Positions 35,463 to 46,055 of a DNA stretch of 53,014 nucleotides are shown in pieces. A program made the translations under genes and the position numbers. The notes under the pieces were generated by a model. It searched no databases. It worked only from the letters and a program-made list of their open reading frames with translations, and was not told the DNA's origin. Each line of letters begins with the position of its first letter. Position 1 is the first letter of the stretch. The DNA is from Pirellulales bacterium. GTDB lineage: Bacteria > Planctomycetota > Planctomycetia > Pirellulales > JAICIG01. The stretch lies in the NCBI GenBank assembly GCA_025924495.1, contig JAICIG010000002.1, positions 1 to 53,014 of the forward strand, written 5' to 3'.

Positions 35463-36914
35463 ATGCTCTGGTTGCCTGCTCTTTCGCGTGGCGATCGTGT
35501 TTGGCGTTTGCCGTTGGCAAATGCTAGCATTTCGACGTTAGTCGATGTCCTCCTGGATTGCCCCGCTGCGAATGCCGCAGCGAGGCTGACGGCGGCCATT
35601 GAGCGCGATCCTGGTTTGGCTCTGTGGATCGCGTGCCAGCCAGCGATTGATCTGTCCGCTCCGCAAGTCACGCCTGGGCAATTGGGGCAATGGCTGGCCG
35701 AAAGCGCGTCCCGCGTTCTAACATGGTCCGAGGCGGATCTGCCAACTTCCGCCTCCGATCAGCGCGAAGACTGCAGGCGTTTGACTCTTGAGTCGCTTCA
35801 AACCGCCATGCTTGCGCGCGCTTTGGCCGCTGACAGCGGTGCGGCGCCGGCGGTCGCCGAGTCGAGTTACCTGGTCGGTCTGCTGAGCAATGCCGAATCT
35901 TGGCTGGCATTGGGCGCGCCGCAAGATGGCTCCGAGCGGAATTCGACACGCACAGGGATAGGCGCCGGCGTTCTGCCTGCCTGGCTGGTTGATGCGCTTG
36001 ACAAGCTGTCGCCGGACTCTCCCGTCGCTCAAGCGCGAAAGATCACTGTTGCCGGCTGCGCGGAGTCGCCCTCATCGGTCGCATTCGATCGGCGATTGCT
36101 GGCGGTACAGGTCGACGAGGCGGTCGAGGAGGCCTCTCTTGAAACGCTGGCGCCATTCTTGCCGCCGCTGGCGCGGAAGTTGGCTCGCTTGCGCGAACTG
36201 GAGACGCGATTCGCCGAAAAGCTCACAGCCGAAAAGCTGGCAGCGATGGCCGAGTTCGCTGCCGGCGCAGGCCACGAAATCAATAACCCTATTGCCGTCA
36301 TTGCAGGGCGCGCTCAGCTGTTTCTTCGCGACGAGCGAGATCCCGAAAGGCGTCGGGAGCTGGCTGTAATGAACAGCCAGGCGATGCGGGTTTATGAGAT
36401 GATTTCAGATATGATGCTCTTCGCTCGCCCGCCCAAACCGAAACTGGCCCAATGTGACATTTCGCAAGCGATTGCCAATCTGCTGGCAGAAATCGCCCCG
36501 GCGGCTGAGGCTCGTCACATCGAACTTGAGAGTGTGATCGGCGACGAACCGCTCATGATTCGGGCTGATCGCGAGCAACTTGGGGTCGTGTTGCGCTCGT
36601 TAGCCGAGAATGCGCTCGAAGCGATGTCCCATGGCGGTCGGCTACAAGTCGCCGCGCGACTTTCGTCGGCGGATGGGGGCGAACTTCCGGCGCGGCAGGC
36701 CTTGGAAATTACCGTGCGCGATAATGGCCCTGGCATTCCTCCAGACGCACGCCCGCATTTATTCGATCCGTTCTATTCCGGTCGCGCCGCGGGGCGTGGG
36801 CTCGGCCTCGGGCTCTCCAAGAGCTGGCGCATTGTTGCCAACCATGGCGGCCGAATTGACGTGGAAAGCGAGTTCGGTCGCGGCGCCGCATTCATCGTTC
36901 GCTTGCCAGCCTAG
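35463..36914 (+). CDS. sensor histidine kinase
   Basis: 483 residues from ATG 35463; the open frame begins directly after the regulator stop. No membrane segment is evident, so it is probably cytosolic. The first about 240 residues are mostly helical and unrecognised; the opening (LPALSRGDRVWRLPLANASISTLVDVLLDCPAANAAARLTAAIERDPGLALWI) recalls HDOD-type sensing domains. The H-box is AGHEINNPIAVIAGRAQLF with H271. The ATP-binding part has NALEAMSHGG, VRDNGPGIPPD, FDPFYSGRAAGRGLGLGLS and GRGAAFIVRLP. It should phosphorylate the adjacent regulator. Confidence 0.9.
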   Translation: MLWLPALSRGDRVWRLPLANASISTLVDVLLDCPAANAAARLTAAIERDPGLALWIACQPAIDLSAPQVTPGQLGQWLAESASRVLTWSEADLPTSASDQREDCRRLTLESLQTAMLARALAADSGAAPAVAESSYLVGLLSNAESWLALGAPQDGSERNSTRTGIGAGVLPAWLVDALDKLSPDSPVAQARKITVAGCAESPSSVAFDRRLLAVQVDEAVEEASLETLAPFLPPLARKLARLRELETRFAEKLTAEKLAAMAEFAAGAGHEINNPIAVIAGRAQLFLRDERDPERRRELAVMNSQAMRVYEMISDMMLFARPPKPKLAQCDISQAIANLLAEIAPAAEARHIELESVIGDEPLMIRADREQLGVVLRSLAENALEAMSHGGRLQVAARLSSADGGELPARQALEITVRDNGPGIPPDARPHLFDPFYSGRAAGRGLGLGLSKSWRIVANHGGRIDVESEFGRGAAFIVRLPA

Positions 36915-36967
36915 TTGAACGCCGGAAGAACTCTCAGTTTTCGGATGTTTGCTGATCCGAACCTGCT

Positions 36968-37612
36968 CTAGCCGGGCAGCAGGGCGGCTAAATCCGGGTG
37001 CGGTCGAGGAATGACGTCGGCCATGATTAACTTGCCGCCGAGACGCTCGACAGTCTGCTTGCCGGCGGAAATGGCCGCCTGCACGGCAGCCACGTCGCCG
37101 CGAACCATGATCGTTACGTAAGCGGCGCCGATCTTCTCTTTACCGACCAGGCTGACGGCGGCGCTCTTAAGCATCTCGTCAGTGGCGTGCAATGCGGCAA
37201 CTAGACCTTGGGTTTCTAACAAGCCAATGGCATCGGACGGGTTCATTGATTTCTCCAAAGGCGCACGGGCGTCGAAAACGCCCAACAAAGGACTATAAGC
37301 AGGCGGCTGCATCGCCAGCCGCAACGTGTCTTCATGTGGTCCCGGCAGCCACGTCCAAAAGGCCGTCGTGCCCATCTTGCACCCCAACTCGGCGCCGGTT
37401 TCGGCCGCTTCACGGACGTCGTCGGCCGAACCCGCGAGCTTGATGCACTGGGCCGTGCTGTCGGTGCTTTCGATGGCAATTATGTGCACGCCCGCCGCCT
37501 TCGCGCAGCGATCCGCAACCAACAGCGCAGGGGCGAGGTTGCCGATCTCCAGCAGAGCCAGGCTGGTGGGAACGCGGAATTCGGAATCCGCAACGCGGAA
37601 CGGTGTGGCCAT
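36968..37612 (-). CDS. tandem-domain bacterial microcompartment shell protein (BMC-T)
   Basis: 214 residues with two BMC domains. The second, residues about 125-212, is canonical: DAIGLLETQGLVAALHATDEMLKSAAVSLVGKEKIGAAYVTIMVRGDVAAVQAAISAG and an ADVIPRPHPDLAALLPG end. The first, residues about 17-85, is diverged (SLALLEIGNLAPALLVADRCAKAAGVHIIAIES). Trimeric BMC-T proteins form pseudohexameric shell tiles, often with a gated pore. No other shell gene, vertex protein or encapsulated enzyme is adjacent; the next gene on the same strand is a DapA-family aldolase. The N-terminal 16 residues are encoded by a sequence resembling an intergenic repeat (GGAATTCGGAATCCGC), so the start is uncertain. Confidence 0.9.
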   Translation of the reverse strand: MATPFRVADSEFRVPTSLALLEIGNLAPALLVADRCAKAAGVHIIAIESTDSTAQCIKLAGSADDVREAAETGAELGCKMGTTAFWTWLPGPHEDTLRLAMQPPAYSPLLGVFDARAPLEKSMNPSDAIGLLETQGLVAALHATDEMLKSAAVSLVGKEKIGAAYVTIMVRGDVAAVQAAISAGKQTVERLGGKLIMADVIPRPHPDLAALLPG

Positions 37613-37676
37613 AGATGTCGATTTAACTAGAGGCTGAAACTCTTTCCAAATTCCGCATTCGGAAATCGGAATTTCC

Positions 37677-38699
37677 TCACGCTATTCCTCGGCGTTTAAG
37701 TTCCGCCATCACGCCCTGGACGATCTGATCGACCGCTTTGGAATCAGTTGGCGCCCACGAGGCGGAGCAGCCGCCGACCGGCTCGTCGGTGAAGCCTTCT
37801 TCGGCCAACAGGCATTGCAGAGTGCGGCTGAGCGCGGCGATCTGTACCTGTTGCACGTCCGACAGCGGCTGCCGGCCGACGCCGGGCGAAAAACCTCTTA
37901 GTGCGAGTGCGGCACGGAATCCTTCGGGAAAGTCGGCCGAATAGATCATCGCGTCGAACAGGCCGACCAGCTTGTATTGCAGTTCACGGGCTTCATTGAG
38001 CCGGCCGGCGAGCGTTAAGTCATAAAGCTTCCGCGTGATCTCGGGCACAACTCCGCTGGTGGCGTTGGTGCCGCCGTCGCAGCCGATCAACAGCATCGGC
38101 ATTAATGCGGCGTCCCAGCCGGTCAGAAAGCTGAAGTCGGGGCGATTCGGCCGCACCGCGCGAATCATGCGAATCATGTGCGGCAGATCGCCCGAAGAAT
38201 CCTTGATCGCCACGATCTTCTCGCACTCCTCGCTCAATCGCTGCACCGTTGGCACGTCAATCGGCGAGGCGAACATGGGAATGTTGTAGAGCGTCACGTC
38301 GATCGGCGTATGGCGACCGATCTCGTGGAAGTAAGCATATACCGAGGCGGGGCTCAGTTTGTAATAATAGGGGGAAACAATCGCCACGGCTCGTACGCCG
38401 AGGCTGTGATAGTACTCGCAGGCGGCGATTGTCTCGCGCACATTTGCTTCGGCGGCGCCGGCCAATATGGGCACGCGACCGCGCGCCTGATCCGCCATTA
38501 TGGCGATGATCCGGCGCCGTTCTTCCACGGTGAAGCGAGTGAATTCGCCTGTCGAGCCGTTCGGATATAGCCCGTGCACGCCGCGATCAATTAGCCAGTC
38601 GGTATAGCGGCGAAGTTCTGGCTCATTGATTTCGCCCCGGGCGTCCAGCGGTACGATATTCGGGGTGAAGATACCCTGCAAACGGTCTGAAGTGGGCAT
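37677..38699 (-). CDS. dihydrodipicolinate-synthase/N-acetylneuraminate-lyase-family aldolase
   Basis: 340 residues, about 45 longer than typical DapA. The Schiff-base lysine is K166 in [11 protein letters not shown] and the catalytic tyrosine Y138 in TLYNIP. The GST of [13 protein letters not shown] fits the pyruvate-binding loop, and [13 protein letters not shown] matches the family's later glycine-rich loop. It should form or cleave a pyruvate C-C bond; the precise substrate is unclear and DapA itself usually lacks this C-terminal extension. It lies just upstream of the shell-protein gene, 64 bases away on the same strand, so a metabolic link to the shell protein is possible. Confidence 0.9.
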   Translation of the reverse strand: MPTSDRLQGIFTPNIVPLDARGEINEPELRRYTDWLIDRGVHGLYPNGSTGEFTRFTVEERRRIIAIMADQARGRVPILAGAAEANVRETIAACEYYHSLGVRAVAIVSPYYYKLSPASVYAYFHEIGRHTPIDVTLYNIPMFASPIDVPTVQRLSEECEKIVAIKDSSGDLPHMIRMIRAVRPNRPDFSFLTGWDAALMPMLLIGCDGGTNATSGVVPEITRKLYDLTLAGRLNEARELQYKLVGLFDAMIYSADFPEGFRAALALRGFSPGVGRQPLSDVQQVQIAALSRTLQCLLAEEGFTDEPVGGCSASWAPTDSKAVDQIVQGVMAELKRRGIA

Positions 38700-38930
38700 G
38701 AGCGGAATTCTGGGCAGGTAAAACGGATGGATGGCGGGATTCTGGCAAGCCGCGCAAGCCTTGTCCTAGCTTAGCCCGCGATGGGATATTGGGAAGGGGC
38801 GGAAAATGTTGTGGGCAGGGAGGCTAAGGTGGTATCTTGTCGACGGAGAGGCTTGTGCCTGCATTGCGGGTTCACGCGGAACATCGTCCGTTCCTAAGCC
38901 CGGCAACGCAAGTCAAGGCAGCCTCTGGTT

Positions 38931-41189
38931 ATGCGCAATATCCAATCGTCCTCGGCGCTCTCTTCCGGCGGCGGCCAACGCGATGTTCGCCGCTTGGCAA
39001 ACCGCCGCTGGCCGCCAAGCAATCGGGGCGTGTGGTTGTTTTTGGTCTGCTTGGCGGCCTATGTTGCGCTGTTTCTCCGCACGCCCCTGCCAAGTCTGCA
39101 GAGTCTCACGCGCTTGGAAGTCGCGGAGATGCGGTTGCTACTGCCCGACCAGTACATGCCCGATTGGCTTGGCAGACGCGGAAGCTTTACGCTGCTTGAT
39201 CGCTTGCCGGTTCTGGGAGGCGCCGCGGCAATCTTGGCCGTTGCTTGGCTGCTTGGCGATTGTCTGCTTCGTTGGGGACGCGTTCACGATGGCTTGGAAC
39301 GGCTCGAGCGAATCGTGTTTGCCTTCGGCGCCGGTTTGAACGCCATCTCGCTGTATGTGCTCGTGGTCGGACTGGCCGGCGGGCTCCATCAGCGGTGGGC
39401 GTTTTTCGTCCCCGCGGGGCTGTTATTGCCTCTCGCGGCTTGGAACTTCCGGCGTTCACGCGGAAGGCAGTCGCAACCAGCAGAACGGCCTGAGCCGAAT
39501 TCAGGCGGGGATCACAAGAACGACTGGGTCAATCCTTACTGGATGTGGTTAGCGGCGCCTTTCGTGCTGGCTATCCTTCTTGGCGGCATGCTGCCGCCGG
39601 TGGAGTTCGATGTTCGCGAGTATCATCTCGAAGCGCCCAAGGAGTTCTACCAGATCGGACGAATCGAATTCCTGCCTCATAATGTCTACGCGAATATGGC
39701 GCTAGGAAGCGAAATGTTCAGCTTGCTGGCCATGACACTGTTTGGCGACTGGTGGCTTGGCGCCCTGATTGGCAAAACAGTGACTGCGGCATTTGCGCCT
39801 CTTACGGTGCTCGCGCTTTTGGCCGCCGGCCGCCGCTTCTTTACGCCGACGATTGGTTATGTTGCGGCGCTCATTTATATTTCTACTCCGTGGATTGCGC
39901 ATGTCTCGACCAGCGGACTGGTTGAAGGCGCCTCGGCCTTGTATTGGCTGCTGGCCGTGTATGCGGTTTTGCTCTGGCGGCAGCCGCATTTTCTAGAGCC
40001 GGTTTACGATGCAGAGGGCACGGTAAAGCTCCCTGATACCCGCTTGCGCCCAGGGCCGCTCATACTGGCGGGATGGATGGCTGGCGCCGCCGTCGCGTGC
40101 AAGTACCCGGCGATGCTGTTCGTCGTGGTTCCCCTATTCGTGTGGATCGCCTGGGCCGCGGGGACGCGTGGTTGGAAGGCGCCGGTCGTGTTTTTGCTGG
40201 CTGTGATGGCAGGATGCGGCATATGGTTTGCCAAAAACTGGGTCTTAACTGGCAATCCGACGTATCCGTTGCTTTATGAATGGTTTGGCGGAGCGACTCG
40301 AACTGCGGCAAAAAACGCGCAATGGACGCGCGCTCACTATCCGCAGACATATGCTTTGCCGCGGTTGGCAGCCGATCTGGCTCAAATCGTGTGGCGCAGC
40401 GAATGGCTCAGTCCAATTGCGTTGCCGCTGGCCGTCGTATCTTTGTTGGCAGCTAAGTATCGGCGCACGGTCCTGGCGCTGTGGGGGTTGCTCTTCTATA
40501 TCGTGACCGCGTGGTGGCTGATAACCCACCGTATCGATCGCTTTTGGGTTCCGGCCTTGCCCGTCGTCGCGTTACTGGCGGGGCTCGGTACGGCTTGGTC
40601 TGCGCTGCCGGCTTGGCGCCGCGTCGTACTTGGTCTGCTGATCGTGGGGATGGCGTTTAACTTATTATTGATCGTGGCTCCTCACCCTGGTTTTTACAAC
40701 GCATACTTTGCTGCGCTTGAGGAATTGCGCCAGGCTGGATGGAGAGTGGGAGATCCCTGGCATGTGTATTTGAACCATCACGTTCCGCCTGGTTGGCGCC
40801 TGCTAGCAGTCGGCGACGCTCAGATGTTCGACGTGGAACCCCTGGTGCTCTACAACACGGTCTTCGATGATTCAATCCTGGAAGAGATCTGCAAGGACCG
40901 CACTCCGGAACAGATCCACGCCGAGTTGCTGAGACGCCGCATTTCGCACATTTACGTGCATTGGGGCGAGATCGCGCGTTATTCTCAGCCGGGGAATTAT
41001 GGCTTTCCTGAGTCGATCAACCCGGGTCTGTTCAATAAGCTTGTGAAAGCAGGAGTCCTCGAATCGCCGCTGCGCAGCAGGCTTTTTCCTCAGGATCATC
41101 CGGGTGAAGTATACCCGGTGCGCGGCATTGCCGAGGCTAATATCGAGATGCTTGAACCGTCGTCTGCTTCAGAGACCGATTCGCGCTAG
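38931..41189 (+). CDS. GT-C (family 39-like) membrane glycosyltransferase
   Basis: 752 residues with about ten to eleven membrane segments. After the first segments an extracytoplasmic loop carries PPVEFDVREYHLEAPKEFYQIGRIEFLPHN, the D...YH pattern of this superfamily, followed by segments such as VTAAFAPLTVLALLAAG and PAMLFVVVPLFVWIAWAAG. The soluble C-terminus (about residues 580-752) ends in an acidic tail. These enzymes use a polyprenyl-phosphate-sugar donor on the outer face. Its position 314 bases upstream of shc might link it to surface-lipid glycosylation, but that is inference. Confidence 0.82.
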   Translation: MRNIQSSSALSSGGGQRDVRRLANRRWPPSNRGVWLFLVCLAAYVALFLRTPLPSLQSLTRLEVAEMRLLLPDQYMPDWLGRRGSFTLLDRLPVLGGAAAILAVAWLLGDCLLRWGRVHDGLERLERIVFAFGAGLNAISLYVLVVGLAGGLHQRWAFFVPAGLLLPLAAWNFRRSRGRQSQPAERPEPNSGGDHKNDWVNPYWMWLAAPFVLAILLGGMLPPVEFDVREYHLEAPKEFYQIGRIEFLPHNVYANMALGSEMFSLLAMTLFGDWWLGALIGKTVTAAFAPLTVLALLAAGRRFFTPTIGYVAALIYISTPWIAHVSTSGLVEGASALYWLLAVYAVLLWRQPHFLEPVYDAEGTVKLPDTRLRPGPLILAGWMAGAAVACKYPAMLFVVVPLFVWIAWAAGTRGWKAPVVFLLAVMAGCGIWFAKNWVLTGNPTYPLLYEWFGGATRTAAKNAQWTRAHYPQTYALPRLAADLAQIVWRSEWLSPIALPLAVVSLLAAKYRRTVLALWGLLFYIVTAWWLITHRIDRFWVPALPVVALLAGLGTAWSALPAWRRVVLGLLIVGMAFNLLLIVAPHPGFYNAYFAALEELRQAGWRVGDPWHVYLNHHVPPGWRLLAVGDAQMFDVEPLVLYNTVFDDSILEEICKDRTPEQIHAELLRRRISHIYVHWGEIARYSQPGNYGFPESINPGLFNKLVKAGVLESPLRSRLFPQDHPGEVYPVRGIAEANIEMLEPSSASETDSR

Positions 41190-41503
41190 CGGCAAGACTC
41201 AACGAACATTGATCGCCGGTTGATTAGAAGCAAGGCAAATTGGCGAACTTATTTGGCCTGTTTCGCGTCATTTTGCCCCAGTTACGGCAGCCACTGATCT
41301 TGTCTGTCATTCCGCGATGCCATAAGCTTTGGCTCGCAATCGCGATCTAAAACGGAAAGGCGCGTGTGACGAGGGCAGGCTGCCTGCGGCAGGCGGGTAG
41401 TGCCAGGAGCACTTGCAGTGTGCAAGTCCCCGACGCCGCGCGATCAGATTGCGGTCGTGGCGTAACCAGGAAGGCCGCCGGCACATCTTGAGAGAAGACT
41501 GGC
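41190..41503. other. intergenic region upstream of shc with GCAGGC/GCCTGC repeats
   Basis: 314 bases. Three alternating copies, GCAGGC (41375-41380), GCCTGC (41382-41387) and GCAGGC (41389-41394), can form two competing hairpins. A second perfect hairpin is ACTTGCA at 41411-41417 and TGCAAGT at 41421-41427 with a 3-base loop. No consensus promoter was found. The repeats resemble the GGGCAGGCGG elements seen at 22785-22820. Confidence 0.5.
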
Positions 41504-43675
41504 ATGGAAGTAGTAGGCCGGACTGTACGAATTGTGGCTAATGACGGGGCGGGAAGTCAGCCGCATGTTTCCGACCACAGCCGTTCGCCATACGAGCGTT
41601 TGGCGACTCCTTTGAGACTCGGCATCGCCGGCGCCAGGCAATGGTTGCTCGACGAGCAGCACGCCGACGGCTATTGGGTTGGCGAGTTGGAAGGGGACAC
41701 GATCCTTGAAAGCGAATACATTCTGCTGTTGGCCTACCTAGGCCGGGAGCGCACGCAGGAAGCGCGCAAGGCGGCCCGCTATATCGTCAACAAGCAGTTG
41801 CCCGAGGGCGGCTGGGCCATGTATCCGGGCGGCGCCGCGGAAATCAGCGGCAGCGTGAAAGCCTACTTTGCCCTGAAGCTCACCGGCCACGATCCCAGCA
41901 CTGAGTACATGCAGCGCGCCCGAGCGGCAATTCTGGCCCATGGCGGCGCCGACGCGGTGAACAGCTTCACCCGCTTTTACCTGGCGTTGCTTGGGCAGAT
42001 TTCGTATGCCCAATGTCCCGCCGTTCCGCCTGAAGTCATGTTGCTGCCTGGCTGGTTTCCCATCAACCTGTACTCGGTTAGTTCCTGGAGCCGCACGATC
42101 CTGGTGCCGCTCTCCATCATGTCGGCACTGCAGCCGGTGACGAAGATCGGTCCCGATCAGGGGATTCGAGAATTGTTTCTCAAAGATCCCGCAGATTGGC
42201 CGCCGTTACGCTGTCCAGGTCTGAAGGACGGCACTGGTTTGCTCAGTTGGGATCGATTCTTCCGGACGGTCGACGCGACTTGGAAATGGTGCCAACAGTC
42301 GGGTTTCTTGCCTTTTCGGCGGCGAGCGCTGATGGCGGCGACGAAATGGATGCTCGAGCGCTTTCAGGGGAGCGATGGCCTGGGGGCGATCTTTCCGCCG
42401 ATGGTCTGGAGCGTGATCGCGCTCCGCGCATTAGGTTACCAGGATGATAGCGCCGAACTGCAATACTGCTACCAACGGCTCGAAGGCTTGTTCATTGAGG
42501 AAGCTGACACGCTCAGACTGCAGCCATGCAAGTCGCCTGTGTGGGATACCGCAATCAGCTTGCGTGCGTTGGCCTCCAGCGGGGTGCGCAGCGAGCATCC
42601 ATCTATCGTCAAGGCAGTGGATTGGCTGTTGGAGATGCAAATCAAACGCCCCGGCGACTGGGCCGAGAAAGTCAAGGCGGAGCCCGGCGGTTGGTGCTTC
42701 GAGCATGCCAACGATTTCTATCCCGACGTTGACGACACAATTATGGTGATGATGGCCTTGCAGGGTCAGTTTTCCGCTTCACCAGCAGAAGCTTTGCCGC
42801 CAGAACTGAATTTAGTGGCCGATCGCCGCGCCGCGACTGCATCGGGCCAGGCAGGAACGAAAACTGTCGGCGATGATTGCAGCCAGTCGCTGGCTCGCGT
42901 TACTGAGGCCATCGCGCGCGCCGAGCGCTGGGTGGCGGCGATGCAGAACGGCGATGGCGGCTGGGGCGCTTTCGACCGCGATAACGATCACGAATTCTTG
43001 TGCTACGTTCCTTTTGCCGATCATAACGCCATGATCGATCCGAGCACGCCGGATATTACGGCCCGAGTGCTCGAGGCGCTCGGGGCATTAGGACGTCGGC
43101 AAGGCGATCCTGCGGTCGATCGTGCACTGGCCTATCTTCGACGCACACAAGAAGCGGACGGAAGTTGGTTCGGCCGCTGGGGCGTCAACTATATCTATGG
43201 CACTTGGCAGGTGCTCGTCGGACTGGCGGCCGTGGAAGTGCCCCTCGAAGATCCGATGATAGTCGCTGGCGCGAATTGGCTCGTCTCGCATCAACAAGCT
43301 TCGGGCGCCTGGGGCGAATCGGCAGACAGCTATGCTGAGCCGCATTTGCGCGGGCAGGGGCCTGCGACCGCCTCGCAAACTGCCTGGGCCGTCCTGGGGC
43401 TGATCGCCGCCGGTTGGCATGATCATCGCGCCGCAATGCGGGGCGTTCGTTACCTGCTCTCACAACAGCAGCCTGATGGCAGTTGGAACGAGCCGGAGTT
43501 TACCGGGACAGGCTTTCCGCGAGTCTTCTATCTGCGCTATCACCTGTACCGGATTTATTTTCCGCTGATGGCGCTGGCGCGATGGGCGGTGGCCATTGGG
43601 GCCGATCCCGATGAGTTGGAACCCGCGGTGTTTTCCCTGGCCGATCACGCATCGGGCGGCGTGCAGATCGTCTAG
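41504..43675 (+). CDS. shc: squalene-hopene cyclase
   Basis: 723 residues. The catalytic DxDD motif is D408-V-D410-D411 in FYPDVDDTIMVMMAL. QW repeats are numerous (LPEGGWAMYPG, NGDGGWGAFDRDND, EADGSWFGRWGVNYIYGTW, QASGAWGES, QPDGSWNEPEFTGTGFP), and the FTRFYLALLGQ and LPGWFPINLYSVSSWSRT segments are typical of the hopanoid enzyme. It cyclises squalene to hopene and diplopterol at the membrane. It is followed on the same strand by hpnH and an hpnG-like gene. It is the conventional cyclase, unlike the divergent one at 1862. Confidence 0.97.
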   Translation: MEVVGRTVRIVANDGAGSQPHVSDHSRSPYERLATPLRLGIAGARQWLLDEQHADGYWVGELEGDTILESEYILLLAYLGRERTQEARKAARYIVNKQLPEGGWAMYPGGAAEISGSVKAYFALKLTGHDPSTEYMQRARAAILAHGGADAVNSFTRFYLALLGQISYAQCPAVPPEVMLLPGWFPINLYSVSSWSRTILVPLSIMSALQPVTKIGPDQGIRELFLKDPADWPPLRCPGLKDGTGLLSWDRFFRTVDATWKWCQQSGFLPFRRRALMAATKWMLERFQGSDGLGAIFPPMVWSVIALRALGYQDDSAELQYCYQRLEGLFIEEADTLRLQPCKSPVWDTAISLRALASSGVRSEHPSIVKAVDWLLEMQIKRPGDWAEKVKAEPGGWCFEHANDFYPDVDDTIMVMMALQGQFSASPAEALPPELNLVADRRAATASGQAGTKTVGDDCSQSLARVTEAIARAERWVAAMQNGDGGWGAFDRDNDHEFLCYVPFADHNAMIDPSTPDITARVLEALGALGRRQGDPAVDRALAYLRRTQEADGSWFGRWGVNYIYGTWQVLVGLAAVEVPLEDPMIVAGANWLVSHQQASGAWGESADSYAEPHLRGQGPATASQTAWAVLGLIAAGWHDHRAAMRGVRYLLSQQQPDGSWNEPEFTGTGFPRVFYLRYHLYRIYFPLMALARWAVAIGADPDELEPAVFSLADHASGGVQIV

Positions 43676-43703
43676 AAGCGTGCGAACACGAGTAACATGA
43701 AGT

Positions 43704-43723
43704 CGGACGCAGCGGGGCGTCCG
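43704..43723. repeat. hairpin between shc and hpnH
   Basis: CGGACGC at 43704-43710 pairs perfectly with GCGTCCG at 43717-43723 over a 6-base loop. No T-run follows. It might be an mRNA-stability or processing element, or a small intergenic palindrome. Confidence 0.5.
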
Positions 43724-43755
43724 CATTAGCGCCGTTCAAGGCGAAGGAGGCGTCG

Positions 43756-44892
<1,137 letters not shown>

Positions 44893-45029
44893 GGTTCCAG
44901 CGCGTTGATTCCGCATGCGGATCAAGCCGGCGTACGCGCCGCTCGTCTGTCCGATTTGGTCCCGTTGACTCCCGTGCGATAATCGTAGACCCTACGGAGA
45001 CACATTCGGTCCTCAGAGCGAGCGAAAAA

Positions 45030-45974
45030 TTGGTCTGGCAAGCAATACTGCGCAATTGGTTGCAGCAGCAAGCCAAGGCGAAATTCTATGAGTCGGCGGC
45101 TGATGCCCAGCGGCAGCAGGCAGCTGGCGCCGAGCCAGGCGCGACGCCCGCGCCGTGCGATGTGGGATTGGTGTTCGCGCTAGGCATCGAGCAAGGGGGG
45201 CTCGAAGATCTGCTGGGCGACGTGATTACGACTAAAGGTTCGGACTTCATTGCCAGGCAAGGGCGCCTCAAGGCGCGCAACGTTGTCTTGATCGAAGCGG
45301 GCGTTGGTCCGCTTGCCGCGGCGCGCGGCACGCAGGCCCTTTTGGCCGGTCATCGTCCCGCCTGGGTCATCTCTGCGGGCTTCAGCGGGGCCCTCGATCC
45401 GAAGCTGAAGCAGGGCGATATCATCATGGCCGACAGCATCGCCGACGGCGAAGGACATCGGCTGTCGATCGATTTCAAAATCAGCCCCGAGGCCGCTGCA
45501 GCAACGCCAGGCCTGCACGTTGGGCGATTGCTGACCGTCGATCGTATCGTGCGCCTGCCCGAAGAGAAACGGGCGCTCGGCGAGCAACACGCAGCGCTGG
45601 CGGTCGACATGGAATCGTGGGCCGTTGGCGAAGTCTGTCGGGAAGCGAAGACTCGCTTCATGGCCGTACGAATCGTCAGCGACGCCATCGACCACGAACT
45701 GCCGGCCGACATTGAGCGGTTGGCCAAACAGAAAACCCAAGCCGCCCGGCTTGGCGCCGCCGCCGGCGCCATTTTTCGTCGTCCCTCGAGCATTAAAGAC
45801 ATGCTCAAGCTGAAGGAAGATGCCCTCATTGCCAGCGACAAGTTAGCTAAGTTTTTGACCGGCGTGGTTACACAGCTTGCGCCAGCCAGGTCGGAAAGCC
45901 AGGACAATTCGGAGGTCGGAATTCGGAAACCGGAAAACAAAGAAGCAGGCGAGCGCGGGGCGTCAGCCCCCTGA
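45030..45974 (+). CDS. hpnG: HpnG-like nucleosidase/phosphorylase, with a repeat-derived C-terminal tail
   Basis: 314 residues from a TTG at 45030, the best start after the hpnH stop; the open frame extends further upstream through hpnH in another register. The nucleosidase fold shows IEAGVGPLAAARGTQALL, AWVISAGFSGAL and the DMES loop in LAVDMESWAVGEVC. HpnG releases adenine from adenosylhopane, the step after HpnH. The call is by neighbourhood plus fold; an MTA/SAH-nucleosidase role is an alternative. The last about 27 residues (SESQDNSEVGIRKPENK...) are encoded by a copy of the AATTCGGAGGTCGGAA repeat and a palindrome that also supplies the stop codon. Confidence 0.72.
   Translation: MVWQAILRNWLQQQAKAKFYESAADAQRQQAAGAEPGATPAPCDVGLVFALGIEQGGLEDLLGDVITTKGSDFIARQGRLKARNVVLIEAGVGPLAAARGTQALLAGHRPAWVISAGFSGALDPKLKQGDIIMADSIADGEGHRLSIDFKISPEAAAATPGLHVGRLLTVDRIVRLPEEKRALGEQHAALAVDMESWAVGEVCREAKTRFMAVRIVSDAIDHELPADIERLAKQKTQAARLGAAAGAIFRRPSSIKDMLKLKEDALIASDKLAKFLTGVVTQLAPARSESQDNSEVGIRKPENKEAGERGASAP
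45906..45974. repeat. AATTCGGAGGTCGGAA repeat followed by a GGGGC palindrome, inside a gene end
   Basis: Positions 45906-45935 match 24310-24340 at 29 of 31 aligned positions. The palindrome GGGGC-gtca-GCCCC (45957-45970) matches the element at 18292-18311 on the opposite strand. The TGA at 45972-45974 is the stop of the hpnG-like gene and directly follows. Confidence 0.75.
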
Positions 45975-46055
45975 TCCATTCAGGATGTGGAATGCGGAAT
46001 GCGCAGCGCATCCAGTCCGACTCGAGTCTGGCGACCGGTTGCCAAGGAGGGACTT

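Noticed and set aside
41375..41427. CRISPR-like or tRNA-like structure upstream of shc
   Set aside because: The repeats are short, adjacent and without spacers, and no tRNA arms can be formed.
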